Source of the DNA: an uncultured Collinsella sp.
Lineage (GTDB): Bacteria; Actinomycetota; Coriobacteriia; Coriobacteriales; Coriobacteriaceae
Reading direction: 5' to 3'
Length of the DNA: 31,060 nt
Assembly (NCBI GenBank): GCA_900541285.1
Contig: UQJA01000010.1
Span: forward strand, 1 to 31,060
Positions 21,493 to 28,017 of the stretch are shown here, one piece after another. The notes beneath the pieces are model-generated. The model was not told the origin of the DNA. It made no database searches and was given only the letters and a program-made list of their open reading frames with translations. A program made the position numbers and the translations under genes. Numbering within the stretch: position 1 is the first letter of the stretch; each line of letters starts with the position of its first letter.

Positions 21493-23100
21493 ATGGGATC
21501 TGATGTGAAGATCGCACGCGCGTTGATCTCGGTTACCGATAAGACGGGCGTCGTCGATTTCGCACGGACGCTGGTCGATGACTTTGGCGTCGAGATCATC
21601 TCTACGGGCGGCACGGCTCGTGCCATCGAGGACGCGGGCGTTCCCGTAACCCCCATCGAGGAGTTCACGGGCTATCCCGAGATGATGGACGGCCGCGTTA
21701 AGACCCTGCACCCCAAGGTTCACGGCGCGCTGCTGGCCCGCCGCGATTCCGAGCAGCACATGCAGGAGGCCGCTCAGCACGGCATTAAGCTGATCGACCT
21801 GGTCGTCGTCAACCTGTACGAGTTCGAGAAGACCGTCGCCAACCCCGAGGTCACCTTCGCGGACGCCATCGAGCACATCGATATCGGCGGTCCCTCCATG
21901 TTGCGCTCTGCCGCCAAGAACGCCACGAGCGTTACCGTCATTTCCGACCCGGCCGACTATGATGCCGTCCTGGCCGAGATGCACGAGACCGGTGGCTGCA
22001 CCACGCTTTCCACCCGTCGTCGCCTGCAGGTGAAGGTCTACCAGACCACCGCCGCCTACGACACGGCTATCTCCCGTTGGCTTGCCGCCCAGGCAAGCGA
22101 CGTGGCGGACACCTCTGCCAAGCTCGAGATCTCGCTGGAGAAGGTCGACGACCTGCGCTATGGCGAGAACCCGCAGCAGAAGGCTACGGTCTACCGCTTT
22201 GCCGAGGGCTGCGAGAACACCGCGAGCTCGCAGTTCCCGCTCGTTGGCTCCGAGCAGATCCAGGGCAAGCCGCTCAGCTACAACAACTATCTGGATGCCG
22301 ATGCCGCTTGGAACCTGGTCCGCGAGTTCGACGAGCCGGCCTGCGTGATTCTCAAGCACCAGAACCCCTGCGGCTCCGCCGTTGCCGAGGACATTACGTC
22401 CGCTTACGACCGCGCCTTCGCCTGCGATCCCAAGAGCGCCTTCGGCGGCATCATTGCCTGCAACCGCGAGGTTCCCTATGAGCTGGTCGAGCACTTTGCC
22501 GATCAGAACAAGCAGTTCGTCGAGGTTATCATCGCCCCGACCTACACCGACGAGGCGCTCGAGCGCATGGCCAAGCGCCCCAACCTGCGCGTGCTGGCCA
22601 CCGGCGGCGTGGACCACGGCGCCCAGGTGGAGCTGCGCTCCATCGACGGCGGCATGCTGGTGCAGGAAGTCGACCACGTGACCGAGGATCCCGCGACCTT
22701 TACGTTCCCCACCGACCGCAAGCCCACCGACGCCGAGATGGCCGAGCTCGAGTTTGCCTGGAAGGTCTGCAAGGGCGTTAAGTCCAACGCTATCTTGGTT
22801 TCCAAGGGCAAGGCCGGCATTGGCATGGGCCCGGGTCAGCCTAACCGCGTTGACTCTGCGCTGCTTGCCTGCGAGCGCGCCGAGGACTTCTGCGAGCGCG
22901 AGGGCGTGGAGAAGGGCGGCTTTGCCTGTGCAAGCGACGCGTTCTTCCCGTTCCGCGACAACGTCGACGTTCTTGCTGCACACGGCGTGACCTGCATCAT
23001 CCAGCCCGGCGGCTCCAAGCGCGACGACGAGAGCATCCAGGCCTGCAATGAGCACAATATTGCTATGGTGTTTACGGGCGCTCGCCACTTCCGCCACTAA
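21493..23100 (+). CDS. purH: Bifunctional AICAR transformylase / IMP cyclohydrolase
   Basis: PurH carries out the last two steps of IMP synthesis: formyl transfer to AICAR, then ring closure. The 535 residues match the usual length. The N-terminal MGS-like cyclohydrolase domain (about 5-200) has STGGTAR (37-43), KTLHPKVHG (70-78), NLYEFE (107-112) and DIGGPSMLR (130-138). The transformylase domain has RYGENPQQ (222-229), catalytic K288-H289 in KHQNPCG, SAFGGI (315-320) and the closing DAFFPFRDN, QPGGSKRD and TGARHFRH segments. ATG 21493 is preceded by GGAGGA with optimal spacing. It is not clustered with other pur genes here and ends at its own terminator, so it is probably transcribed singly. 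No irregularities. Confidence 0.97.
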   Translation: MGSDVKIARALISVTDKTGVVDFARTLVDDFGVEIISTGGTARAIEDAGVPVTPIEEFTGYPEMMDGRVKTLHPKVHGALLARRDSEQHMQEAAQHGIKLIDLVVVNLYEFEKTVANPEVTFADAIEHIDIGGPSMLRSAAKNATSVTVISDPADYDAVLAEMHETGGCTTLSTRRRLQVKVYQTTAAYDTAISRWLAAQASDVADTSAKLEISLEKVDDLRYGENPQQKATVYRFAEGCENTASSQFPLVGSEQIQGKPLSYNNYLDADAAWNLVREFDEPACVILKHQNPCGSAVAEDITSAYDRAFACDPKSAFGGIIACNREVPYELVEHFADQNKQFVEVIIAPTYTDEALERMAKRPNLRVLATGGVDHGAQVELRSIDGGMLVQEVDHVTEDPATFTFPTDRKPTDAEMAELEFAWKVCKGVKSNAILVSKGKAGIGMGPGQPNRVDSALLACERAEDFCEREGVEKGGFACASDAFFPFRDNVDVLAAHGVTCIIQPGGSKRDDESIQACNEHNIAMVFTGARHFRH

Positions 23101-23130
23101 GTTCCGCCTTGGGACAAAATAATCTCCGCA

Positions 23131-23165
23131 AAAGACGGCTGCTTCGTTTGGAGGGCCGTCTTTTT
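23131..23165 (+). terminator. Rho-independent terminator after purH
   Basis: AAAGACGGC (23131-23139) pairs with GCCGTCTTT (23155-23163), and the T run continues to 23165. A -10-like TATAAG (23169-23174) follows at once and may serve the next gene. Confidence 0.85.
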
Positions 23166-23205
23166 GGTATAAGAGGACGGAATGACTAACACGAAAGGTA
23201 TGACC

Positions 23206-23913
23206 ATGCCCCAGATTGATGATGCCGAGCTGTTTGGCAATGCCGAGGATCAGCGTGCGTACGAGGACTTTTGCGCCAATCAGGAGGCGGTCGAGAAGTT
23301 TACGCTCGACAAGCCCGCGCTTGTCTGCCGTTGGCGCATGTCCAACAAAAAGGTGCCCATGCTCAACCGCCACATTCGCGCACTGTCCGAGCGCTTGGTG
23401 CAGGGCGAGCCGCTTACCCATAACATGCTCAGCTGGGCCAAGCAGCACGTTGAGTGGTCGCTTGCCGAGGGCGATTACACCGCACGCGACGGCGTGCTCA
23501 TGCTGGTGATCGACGTCAACGGCAACGCCGCCATGACGGTGGGGGAGTACGAGCCGCTAACCGATACGTCGGCCAAGGCGCTACGCGCCCGCTCCGCCGA
23601 GGCCCGCTCCGAGGCCGACGAAACCGGCGTGGCGCCCGAGCTGCTCGCCGCCGTCGATAACGGCGAGCTTGCCTTTGTGGCGCCAGCGGACGAGTGCCTG
23701 TGCGGCACGGCGACGCTCATCGAGCAGCTGGCCCAGACCAAGGGCATCCCGGTCACGCGCGTAGACATCCCCGCTCAGCTCAAGGGCGCGCTGTTCCTGG
23801 TGAGCGACGAGCACGGCGTGGTCCCTGCCGACGATACCGATGCCGCCGCGACGGACGCCGCGACGGTCGCCTTCTTTGCCGACGGCTACGAAAAGCTCCG
23901 TGCCCGTCGCTAA
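23206..23913 (+). CDS. Hypothetical protein, unrecognised family
   Basis: A 235-residue soluble, acidic, Ala-rich protein that I cannot assign. The first third is helical (AEDQRAYEDFCANQEAVEKF). A middle strand region, DGVLMLVIDVNGNAAMTVGEYEPL, reads like a beta-hairpin. The C-terminal half has CLCGTATLIEQLAQTKGIPV followed by RVDIP, then an Asp/Ala-rich stretch and a helical end. There are no signal peptide or membrane segments. Three starts compete: ATG 23182 (AGAGGA upstream), 23200 and 23206. I prefer 23206 because GAAAGG stands 8 bases before it, while the TATAAG at 23169 would start transcription near 23181. It is probably a single-gene transcript. A remote resemblance to the PLP-independent end of class IV aminotransferases crossed my mind but is not supported. 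Confidence 0.75.
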   Translation: MPQIDDAELFGNAEDQRAYEDFCANQEAVEKFTLDKPALVCRWRMSNKKVPMLNRHIRALSERLVQGEPLTHNMLSWAKQHVEWSLAEGDYTARDGVLMLVIDVNGNAAMTVGEYEPLTDTSAKALRARSAEARSEADETGVAPELLAAVDNGELAFVAPADECLCGTATLIEQLAQTKGIPVTRVDIPAQLKGALFLVSDEHGVVPADDTDAAATDAATVAFFADGYEKLRARR

Positions 23914-23929
23914 ATGATTATTCTGGGAC

Positions 23930-23956
23930 GGGGATTAAAGAATCATTTTGGTCCCC
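23930..23956 (+). repeat. Hairpin with G-U-rich stem, REP-like
   Basis: GGGGATTAAAG (23930-23940) and TTTTGGTCCCC (23946-23956) pair over 11 bases only if three G-U pairs are allowed, so it folds well on the plus-strand RNA but poorly on the opposite strand. No T run follows. It shares the GTCCCC core with the other hairpins. Confidence 0.45.
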
Positions 23957-24092
23957 GCCACCGCTGCGAGTGCGAGGCGGACAAAACGCCCCCGCTCGCG
24001 AACAGTTCTGTCATCTTGGCACCGCGCGCGGTGCACACCTGCAGTTTCGCAGCCATAATGGTGGCAAGACAACCAAGAGGGGAGCGGAATTC

Positions 24093-24764
24093 ATGGCGCT
24101 GATCTATATCGTTGAGGACGACGAGCCCATTCGTCGTGAGCTTGCCGATATCCTTGCCCGCACCGGGTTTGAAATCGAGGTCTGCGAATCGTTTGAGCAT
24201 GTCTCGCGCGATATTCTCGCCGCCGCGCCCGACCTGGTGCTGCTCGACCTCACGCTCCCTGTCAAAGACGGCCAGCATATCTGCCATGAGGTTCGCCGCG
24301 AATCCGAGGTTCCCATCATCGTCCTCACTTCGCGCACGACCGAGATCGACGAGGTCATGGCCATGACGCTCGGCGCGGATGACTTTGTTCCCAAGCCCTA
24401 CAGCGCGCGCGTGCTCGTGGCGCGCATCAACGCACTGCTGCGTCGTACCGCGGCGGCGGGCGAGCGCAGCACACTTGTCCACAAGGGCCTGGAGCTCGAT
24501 CTCGCTCGCTCCATGGTCACCAACATGCAAACCGGCACCGGTACCGAGCTCACCAAAAACGAGCTGCGTATCCTCTCGCTGCTTCTGAGCCGTGCGGGCA
24601 AGATTGTCTCGCGCTCGGCCATCATGCAGGACCTGTGGGACTCCGACGCCTTCGTGGACGACAATACGCTCACCGTCAACATCAACCGCCTGCGCACCAC
24701 GCTCGAAAAAATCGGCATCAAGGGGTATTTGACGACGCACCGCGGCCAGGGCTATTCGGTCTAG
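24093..24764 (+). CDS. OmpR-family response regulator, BceR/VirR-like
   Basis: A 223-residue regulator. The receiver domain (1-118) has E8-D9-D10, phospho-acceptor D52 (LLDLTLP), T79-S80 (VLTS) and K101 (VPKPY). The winged-helix domain (about 128-222) ends with RGQGYSV. The linker is short. Together with the short-loop kinase behind it, the pair looks like the BceRS/VirRS group, which responds to cell-wall peptides through ABC transporters. GAGGGGAG stands 10 bases before ATG 24093; the much longer frame upstream is only the alternative reading of the preceding gene. The kinase starts 9 bases after its stop. No BceAB-type transporter is adjacent, so its sensor partner lies elsewhere or is missing. 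Confidence 0.9.
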   Translation: MALIYIVEDDEPIRRELADILARTGFEIEVCESFEHVSRDILAAAPDLVLLDLTLPVKDGQHICHEVRRESEVPIIVLTSRTTEIDEVMAMTLGADDFVPKPYSARVLVARINALLRRTAAAGERSTLVHKGLELDLARSMVTNMQTGTGTELTKNELRILSLLLSRAGKIVSRSAIMQDLWDSDAFVDDNTLTVNINRLRTTLEKIGIKGYLTTHRGQGYSV

Positions 24765-24773
24765 GGGCCGGCT

Positions 24774-25817
24774 ATGTCGTTTGCCAAATTCTTCAAAGAT
24801 GCGCTGCTTCCCGTCGCCGTGTGGACGTGCGGCGTGCTGCTGAGCTGCTTTGTGCTGACGGTCGCCGGCGCACCCGTTTCCATCGTGGTCGTGGCGGTCG
24901 GCGTGTCCTATATCTTTGGTATGCTCGGCATCGTGATCGAGTACGCGCGCCGTCGCCGTTTTCTGCGCCAGCTGGAGCGTGCGGCAGAGGAGCTCGAGAG
25001 TCCCGCATGGGTGCAGGAGATGGTGCAATGTCCGACCTATGCCGAGGGCGAGCTCGAGTACGAGGTCTTGCGCCGGGTGGGCAAAGCCGCTTGTGACGAG
25101 GTTGCCGAAGGCTGGCGCCAGACCGATGACTATCGCGACTATATCGAGAGCTGGGTCCACGAGGCCAAGCTGCCTCTGGCGGCAGCCCATCTGATTTTGG
25201 AAAACCTGGACGGCAGCGAAGATGACCTGTCGCGCGTAGATGACCTCGGTCGCGAGCTTGCCCGCGTGGAGCGCTATATCGACCAGGCGCTGTACTATGC
25301 GCGCTCGGAGGTTGTGGAGCGCGACTACCTGATTCGTCGCTGGGACCTTAAGACCTTGGTGACGGGCGCGATTAAAGCCAACGCCCGCGAGCTCATCGCG
25401 GCACACGTGGCGCCGGTGTGCGAGAACCTCGACTTTGAGGTCTTTACCGACGAAAAGTGGCTCGAGTTTATTCTGGGCCAGCTCATTCAGAACAGCATTA
25501 AATATGCGCGCGAGGACGGCGCGAAGATCGTGTTTTCGGGTGCGTTGCTGGACGAGGGCCTGGCGAGCGAGCGCATCGAGCTTACCGTCGCGGACAACGG
25601 CTGCGGCGTGAGCGCGGCCGACCTGCCGCGCGTGTTCGAGAAGGGTTTTACCGGCGACAACGGCCGCACCACCAAGCGCGCAACGGGCATCGGCCTCTAC
25701 CTGGTGGCGCGCCTGTGCTCCAAGATGGGCATCGACGTCACCGCAGCATCCGAACCCGGCGAAGGCTTCGTCGTAACGTTTGCCTTCTCAACCAACAAGT
25801 TCCAATACTTCGAGTAA
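24774..25817 (+). CDS. Intramembrane-sensing histidine kinase, BceS-like
   Basis: A 347-residue kinase with two close membrane spans (about 10-30 and 36-56), with almost no extracytoplasmic loop, as in intramembrane-sensing kinases. The phosphorylation motif is YIESWVHEAKLPLAA with H129; the WVHE-x-K-x-P-x-A form is typical of the BceS/VirS group. The ATPase domain has N240 in QLIQNSIKYA, DNGCGV (274-279), the variant FEKGFTGDNGR (288-298) and TGIGLYLV (304-311). Such kinases usually depend on a BceAB-type ABC transporter to detect bacitracin-like peptides; none is next to it. The ribosome site is only GGGG. A strong terminator follows. Confidence 0.9.
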   Translation: MSFAKFFKDALLPVAVWTCGVLLSCFVLTVAGAPVSIVVVAVGVSYIFGMLGIVIEYARRRRFLRQLERAAEELESPAWVQEMVQCPTYAEGELEYEVLRRVGKAACDEVAEGWRQTDDYRDYIESWVHEAKLPLAAAHLILENLDGSEDDLSRVDDLGRELARVERYIDQALYYARSEVVERDYLIRRWDLKTLVTGAIKANARELIAAHVAPVCENLDFEVFTDEKWLEFILGQLIQNSIKYAREDGAKIVFSGALLDEGLASERIELTVADNGCGVSAADLPRVFEKGFTGDNGRTTKRATGIGLYLVARLCSKMGIDVTAASEPGEGFVVTFAFSTNKFQYFE

Positions 25818-25848
25818 CGCACGCGGCAGACGCCCGCCCAAACAAAAC

Positions 25849-25884
25849 GTGCCGCCCCAACCAGGGCGGCACGCCATTTTTTAT
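25849..25884 (+). terminator. Rho-independent terminator after the BceS-like kinase
   Basis: Perfect 10-base stem CGTGCCGCCC (25849-25858) with GGGCGGCACG (25865-25874), a six-base loop, then CCA and a run of T. Confidence 0.92.
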
Positions 25885-25914
25885 CAGCCAACTCGTTGAA
25901 GTATGGTGACGAAG

Positions 25915-26005
25915 GCGCAAGGCCGGGAGGGGTTATCAAAGCCGACATCCCGCAGCCGCGAAGCGGCGAGGACGTCGGCGTGATAACCCCGCAGGCCTTG
26001 CGCCG
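25915..26005. repeat. Large nested palindrome (91 bases)
   Basis: Four concentric inverted repeats: GGCGCAAGGCC (25915-25925)/GGCCTTGCGCC (25995-26005); GGGGTTATCA (25930-25939)/TGATAACCCC (25982-25991); GCCGAC (25942-25947)/GTCGGC (25975-25980); GCCGC (25956-25960)/GCGGC (25964-25968). All are perfect. It lies between convergent genes and 12 bases from the stress-protein stop codon. No T run follows on either strand. Confidence 0.75.
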
Positions 26006-26017
26006 GCGGGAAGGAAC

Positions 26018-26455
26018 CTACTTCACGACCAAAATGTCGCAGTCCGTATTGCGCAGCAGGAACGTCGAAATCGAACCCAGCAGCGCATACTTGATCGAGG
26101 ACAGGCCGCGTGCGCCGCAGAGCACCAGGTCGGGCTTAACCACGTCGAGCATCTCGTCCTTGAGCGTCTCGCGAATGCGGCCGGCGCGAATCATGACCTC
26201 GACCTCGGGAATGTCAGGATTGGCCTTGGCCTCCTCGAGCTGCTTGGCAATGGAGTTCTTAAATGCCTCCTCTAGGCCGTTGACCAGATCGACCGGATAG
26301 GAACCGGCGCTCTCGAGCGCCGTGGAATCGATAACATGGCCGATGATTAGCTTGGCGCCGTTGTTCGCGGCGACCTTGATGGCGCGTGCGAGCACAAAAT
26401 CCTGCTGTTCAGTACCGTCGAGTGAAACAAATACCTTGGTGTAGCCCTCGTTCAT
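26018..26455 (-). CDS. Universal stress protein (UspA family)
   Basis: The 145-residue single-domain protein has the Usp Rossmann-like fold: an opening strand KVFVSLDGTEQ (7-17), HVIDS (40-44), and the ATP-binding signature G-x2-G-x9-G-S at G114, G117, G127 and S128 (GARGLSSIKYALLGS), so it is likely to bind ATP. Usp proteins accumulate under stress and starvation and act through binding partners. An AAGGAGG ribosome site just before ATG 26455 on the minus strand is among the best in the window, suggesting high expression. It stands alone, with the large nested palindrome beyond its stop as a possible 3' structure. Confidence 0.93.
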   Translation of the reverse strand: MNEGYTKVFVSLDGTEQQDFVLARAIKVAANNGAKLIIGHVIDSTALESAGSYPVDLVNGLEEAFKNSIAKQLEEAKANPDIPEVEVMIRAGRIRETLKDEMLDVVKPDLVLCGARGLSSIKYALLGSISTFLLRNTDCDILVVK

Positions 26456-26702
26456 GGTTTCCTCCTTGGTCTATCGCACGGGCGCGGGGCTCGTGCGTCG
26501 GGCGGGCGCGGGCGCGTTGGCCGCCGGACACTTTATCTTGTTGCAGTTATACCCAAGGATTTCGGTTTGACCGCTCGCAATTCTGTGAACGGACGAGTTT
26601 TTTGGTAAGGGTAGGCGCAGAAGCGCCCGAACGGTTGATAATGGGACATCGCCCGCACCGTCCGCAGAACAATATCGGCGGGTGTCTAACGAGGGGGTCC
26701 CT

Positions 26703-27683
26703 TTGGATATTATCGAGCTTCTAAAATCTGCCTTCATGGGCCTGGTCGAGGGCATCACCGAATGGCTGCCTGTTTCGTCGACCGGTCACATGATCTTGGT
26801 GGACGAGTTCGTCAAGATGAACGTGAGCGAGACGTTCTGGAATATGTTCCTGGTCGTGATTCAGCTCGGCGCCATTCTGGCCGTCTGTGTGCTGTTCTTC
26901 CATGAGCTCAATCCGTTCTCGCCCAGCAAGGGCAAGGAGGGCCGTCGCGACACCTGGGTGCTGTGGGGCAAGATTGTGCTCGGCTGCATTCCCGCCGCGG
27001 CGATCGGTCTGCCGCTTAACGACTGGATGGAGGAACATTTCTACAATGCTCCCGTCGTGGCGCTGGCGCTCATTGTGTACGGCGTGCTGTTTATCGTGAT
27101 CGAGAACTGGCGCGCGAGCAAGCGCGAGGAAATGGCCGTTGCCGGTTCGTTTGGTTCGCGTGCTGTGGTGTCGGGTGGACGTCCCGCCGGTGCGCACTTT
27201 GCGGCGCCCGCCGCGGCTACCGCTGAGGATGAGGACGATGACGAGAATCTGGACTTTGGCTCCATCGCCACGCTCGAGGACCTGAGCTGGAAGACTGCGC
27301 TGGGTATCGGCTGCTTCCAGGTGCTTTCGCTGGTGCCTGGAACGTCTCGCTCCGGTTCTACCATCATCGGCGGCCTGCTTTTGGGCTGCACGCGTTCGGT
27401 GGCGTCCAAGTTTACGTTCTTCCTGGCCATCCCTGTCATGTTTGGCGCGAGTGCGCTCAAGCTGGTCAAGTATTTCATCAAGGGCGGTACGTTCGGCGCC
27501 AACGAGGTCGCTATCCTGGGCGTGGGTTGCGTTGTGGCCTTTGTGGTGTCGCTCATCGCCATCAAGTGGCTCATGGGCTTCGTCCGCCGTCACGACTTCA
27601 AGTGCTTCGGTGTTTACCGCATCATCCTGGGCATCGTAGTGCTCGCATACTTCTTCGTTCTGGAGCCGATGCTCGGCCTCTAG
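26703..27683 (+). CDS. uppP: Undecaprenyl-diphosphate phosphatase
   Basis: UppP (BacA) recycles the lipid carrier by removing a phosphate from undecaprenyl diphosphate at the outer face of the membrane; it is needed for wall synthesis and gives bacitracin tolerance. Signatures: E16 and E20 in GLVEGITEWLP, SSTGH (25-29), and PGTSRSGST (212-220) with catalytic-site R216. Multiple membrane spans are evident. I choose the TTG start at 26703, since it gives the family's usual opening MDIIELLK and GAGGGGG stands just upstream; a GTG at 26682 is the alternative. The protein has 326 residues against about 270 in E. coli because of an acidic, Ala/Gly-rich cytoplasmic insert (about 138-192, including EDEDDDE). 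Confidence 0.94.
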   Translation: MDIIELLKSAFMGLVEGITEWLPVSSTGHMILVDEFVKMNVSETFWNMFLVVIQLGAILAVCVLFFHELNPFSPSKGKEGRRDTWVLWGKIVLGCIPAAAIGLPLNDWMEEHFYNAPVVALALIVYGVLFIVIENWRASKREEMAVAGSFGSRAVVSGGRPAGAHFAAPAAATAEDEDDDENLDFGSIATLEDLSWKTALGIGCFQVLSLVPGTSRSGSTIIGGLLLGCTRSVASKFTFFLAIPVMFGASALKLVKYFIKGGTFGANEVAILGVGCVVAFVVSLIAIKWLMGFVRRHDFKCFGVYRIILGIVVLAYFFVLEPMLGL

Positions 27684-27727
27684 CTTAGTCGACGCTGCGC
27701 GGCGGCCGGGGCGACAACTTGTCATTC

Positions 27728-27770
27728 AAAGGGGGTGGCATGACCAAAAGGTCTATGCTGCCCCCTTTTT
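27728..27770 (+). terminator. Rho-independent terminator after uppP
   Basis: AAAGGGGGTGGCAT (27728-27741) pairs over 14 bases (two G-U) with ATGCTGCCCCCTTT (27755-27768), with an inner GACC/GGTC stem and a five-T run. Confidence 0.88.
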
Positions 27771-27845
27771 CATGCCAATTTGTTCGCCCTGGCCGCCGCT
27801 CGCTGCTGCTGTCATGACGTCGGCGGTTTCGTGATTGTCAATAGA

Positions 27846-27878
27846 TTGGTGCAAAGTAACCTGACCCCATTGCGCCAA
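27846..27878. repeat. REP-like hairpin with a GACCCC loop
   Basis: TTGGTGCAA (27846-27854) and TTGCGCCAA (27870-27878) pair over nine bases (one G-U) around a 15-base loop holding CCTGACCCCA. There is no T run. Confidence 0.5.
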
Positions 27879-27925
27879 ATCCGCTGGGGCGGGCCTGACG
27901 GTGGCGCACGGAGTCGTGGTGTGAT

Positions 27926-27956
27926 TTGCGTCGGTGTCCGCGCGGCTCGGTATACT
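27926..27956 (+). promoter_or_regulatory. Probable pcrA promoter
   Basis: TTGCGT (27926-27931), a 19-base spacer and TATACT (27951-27956). The -10 is good, the spacer a little long. Confidence 0.5.
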
Positions 27957-28017
27957 GGTACGGCTCAAACTATGGCGCTGCCCGCAGGCGCGCCGTCCGT
28001 CAGATGAGGAGTCGCCC

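Larger units (their letters stand above)
27684..28017. other. Intergenic region between uppP and pcrA
   Basis: These 334 bases carry no gene. They contain the uppP terminator (27728-27770), a REP-like hairpin (27846-27878), a probable pcrA promoter (27926-27956) and the ribosome site GAGGAG (28006-28011). Confidence 0.6.

Noticed and set aside
21448..23448. A 666-codon minus-strand frame across purH
   Set aside because: Antisense shadow; purH is full length and motif-complete, and the minus frame runs over a terminator.
23206..23913. Class IV aminotransferase call for the protein behind purH
   Set aside because: A short stretch looks vaguely similar, but the catalytic lysine region and the PLP phosphate site are not visible.
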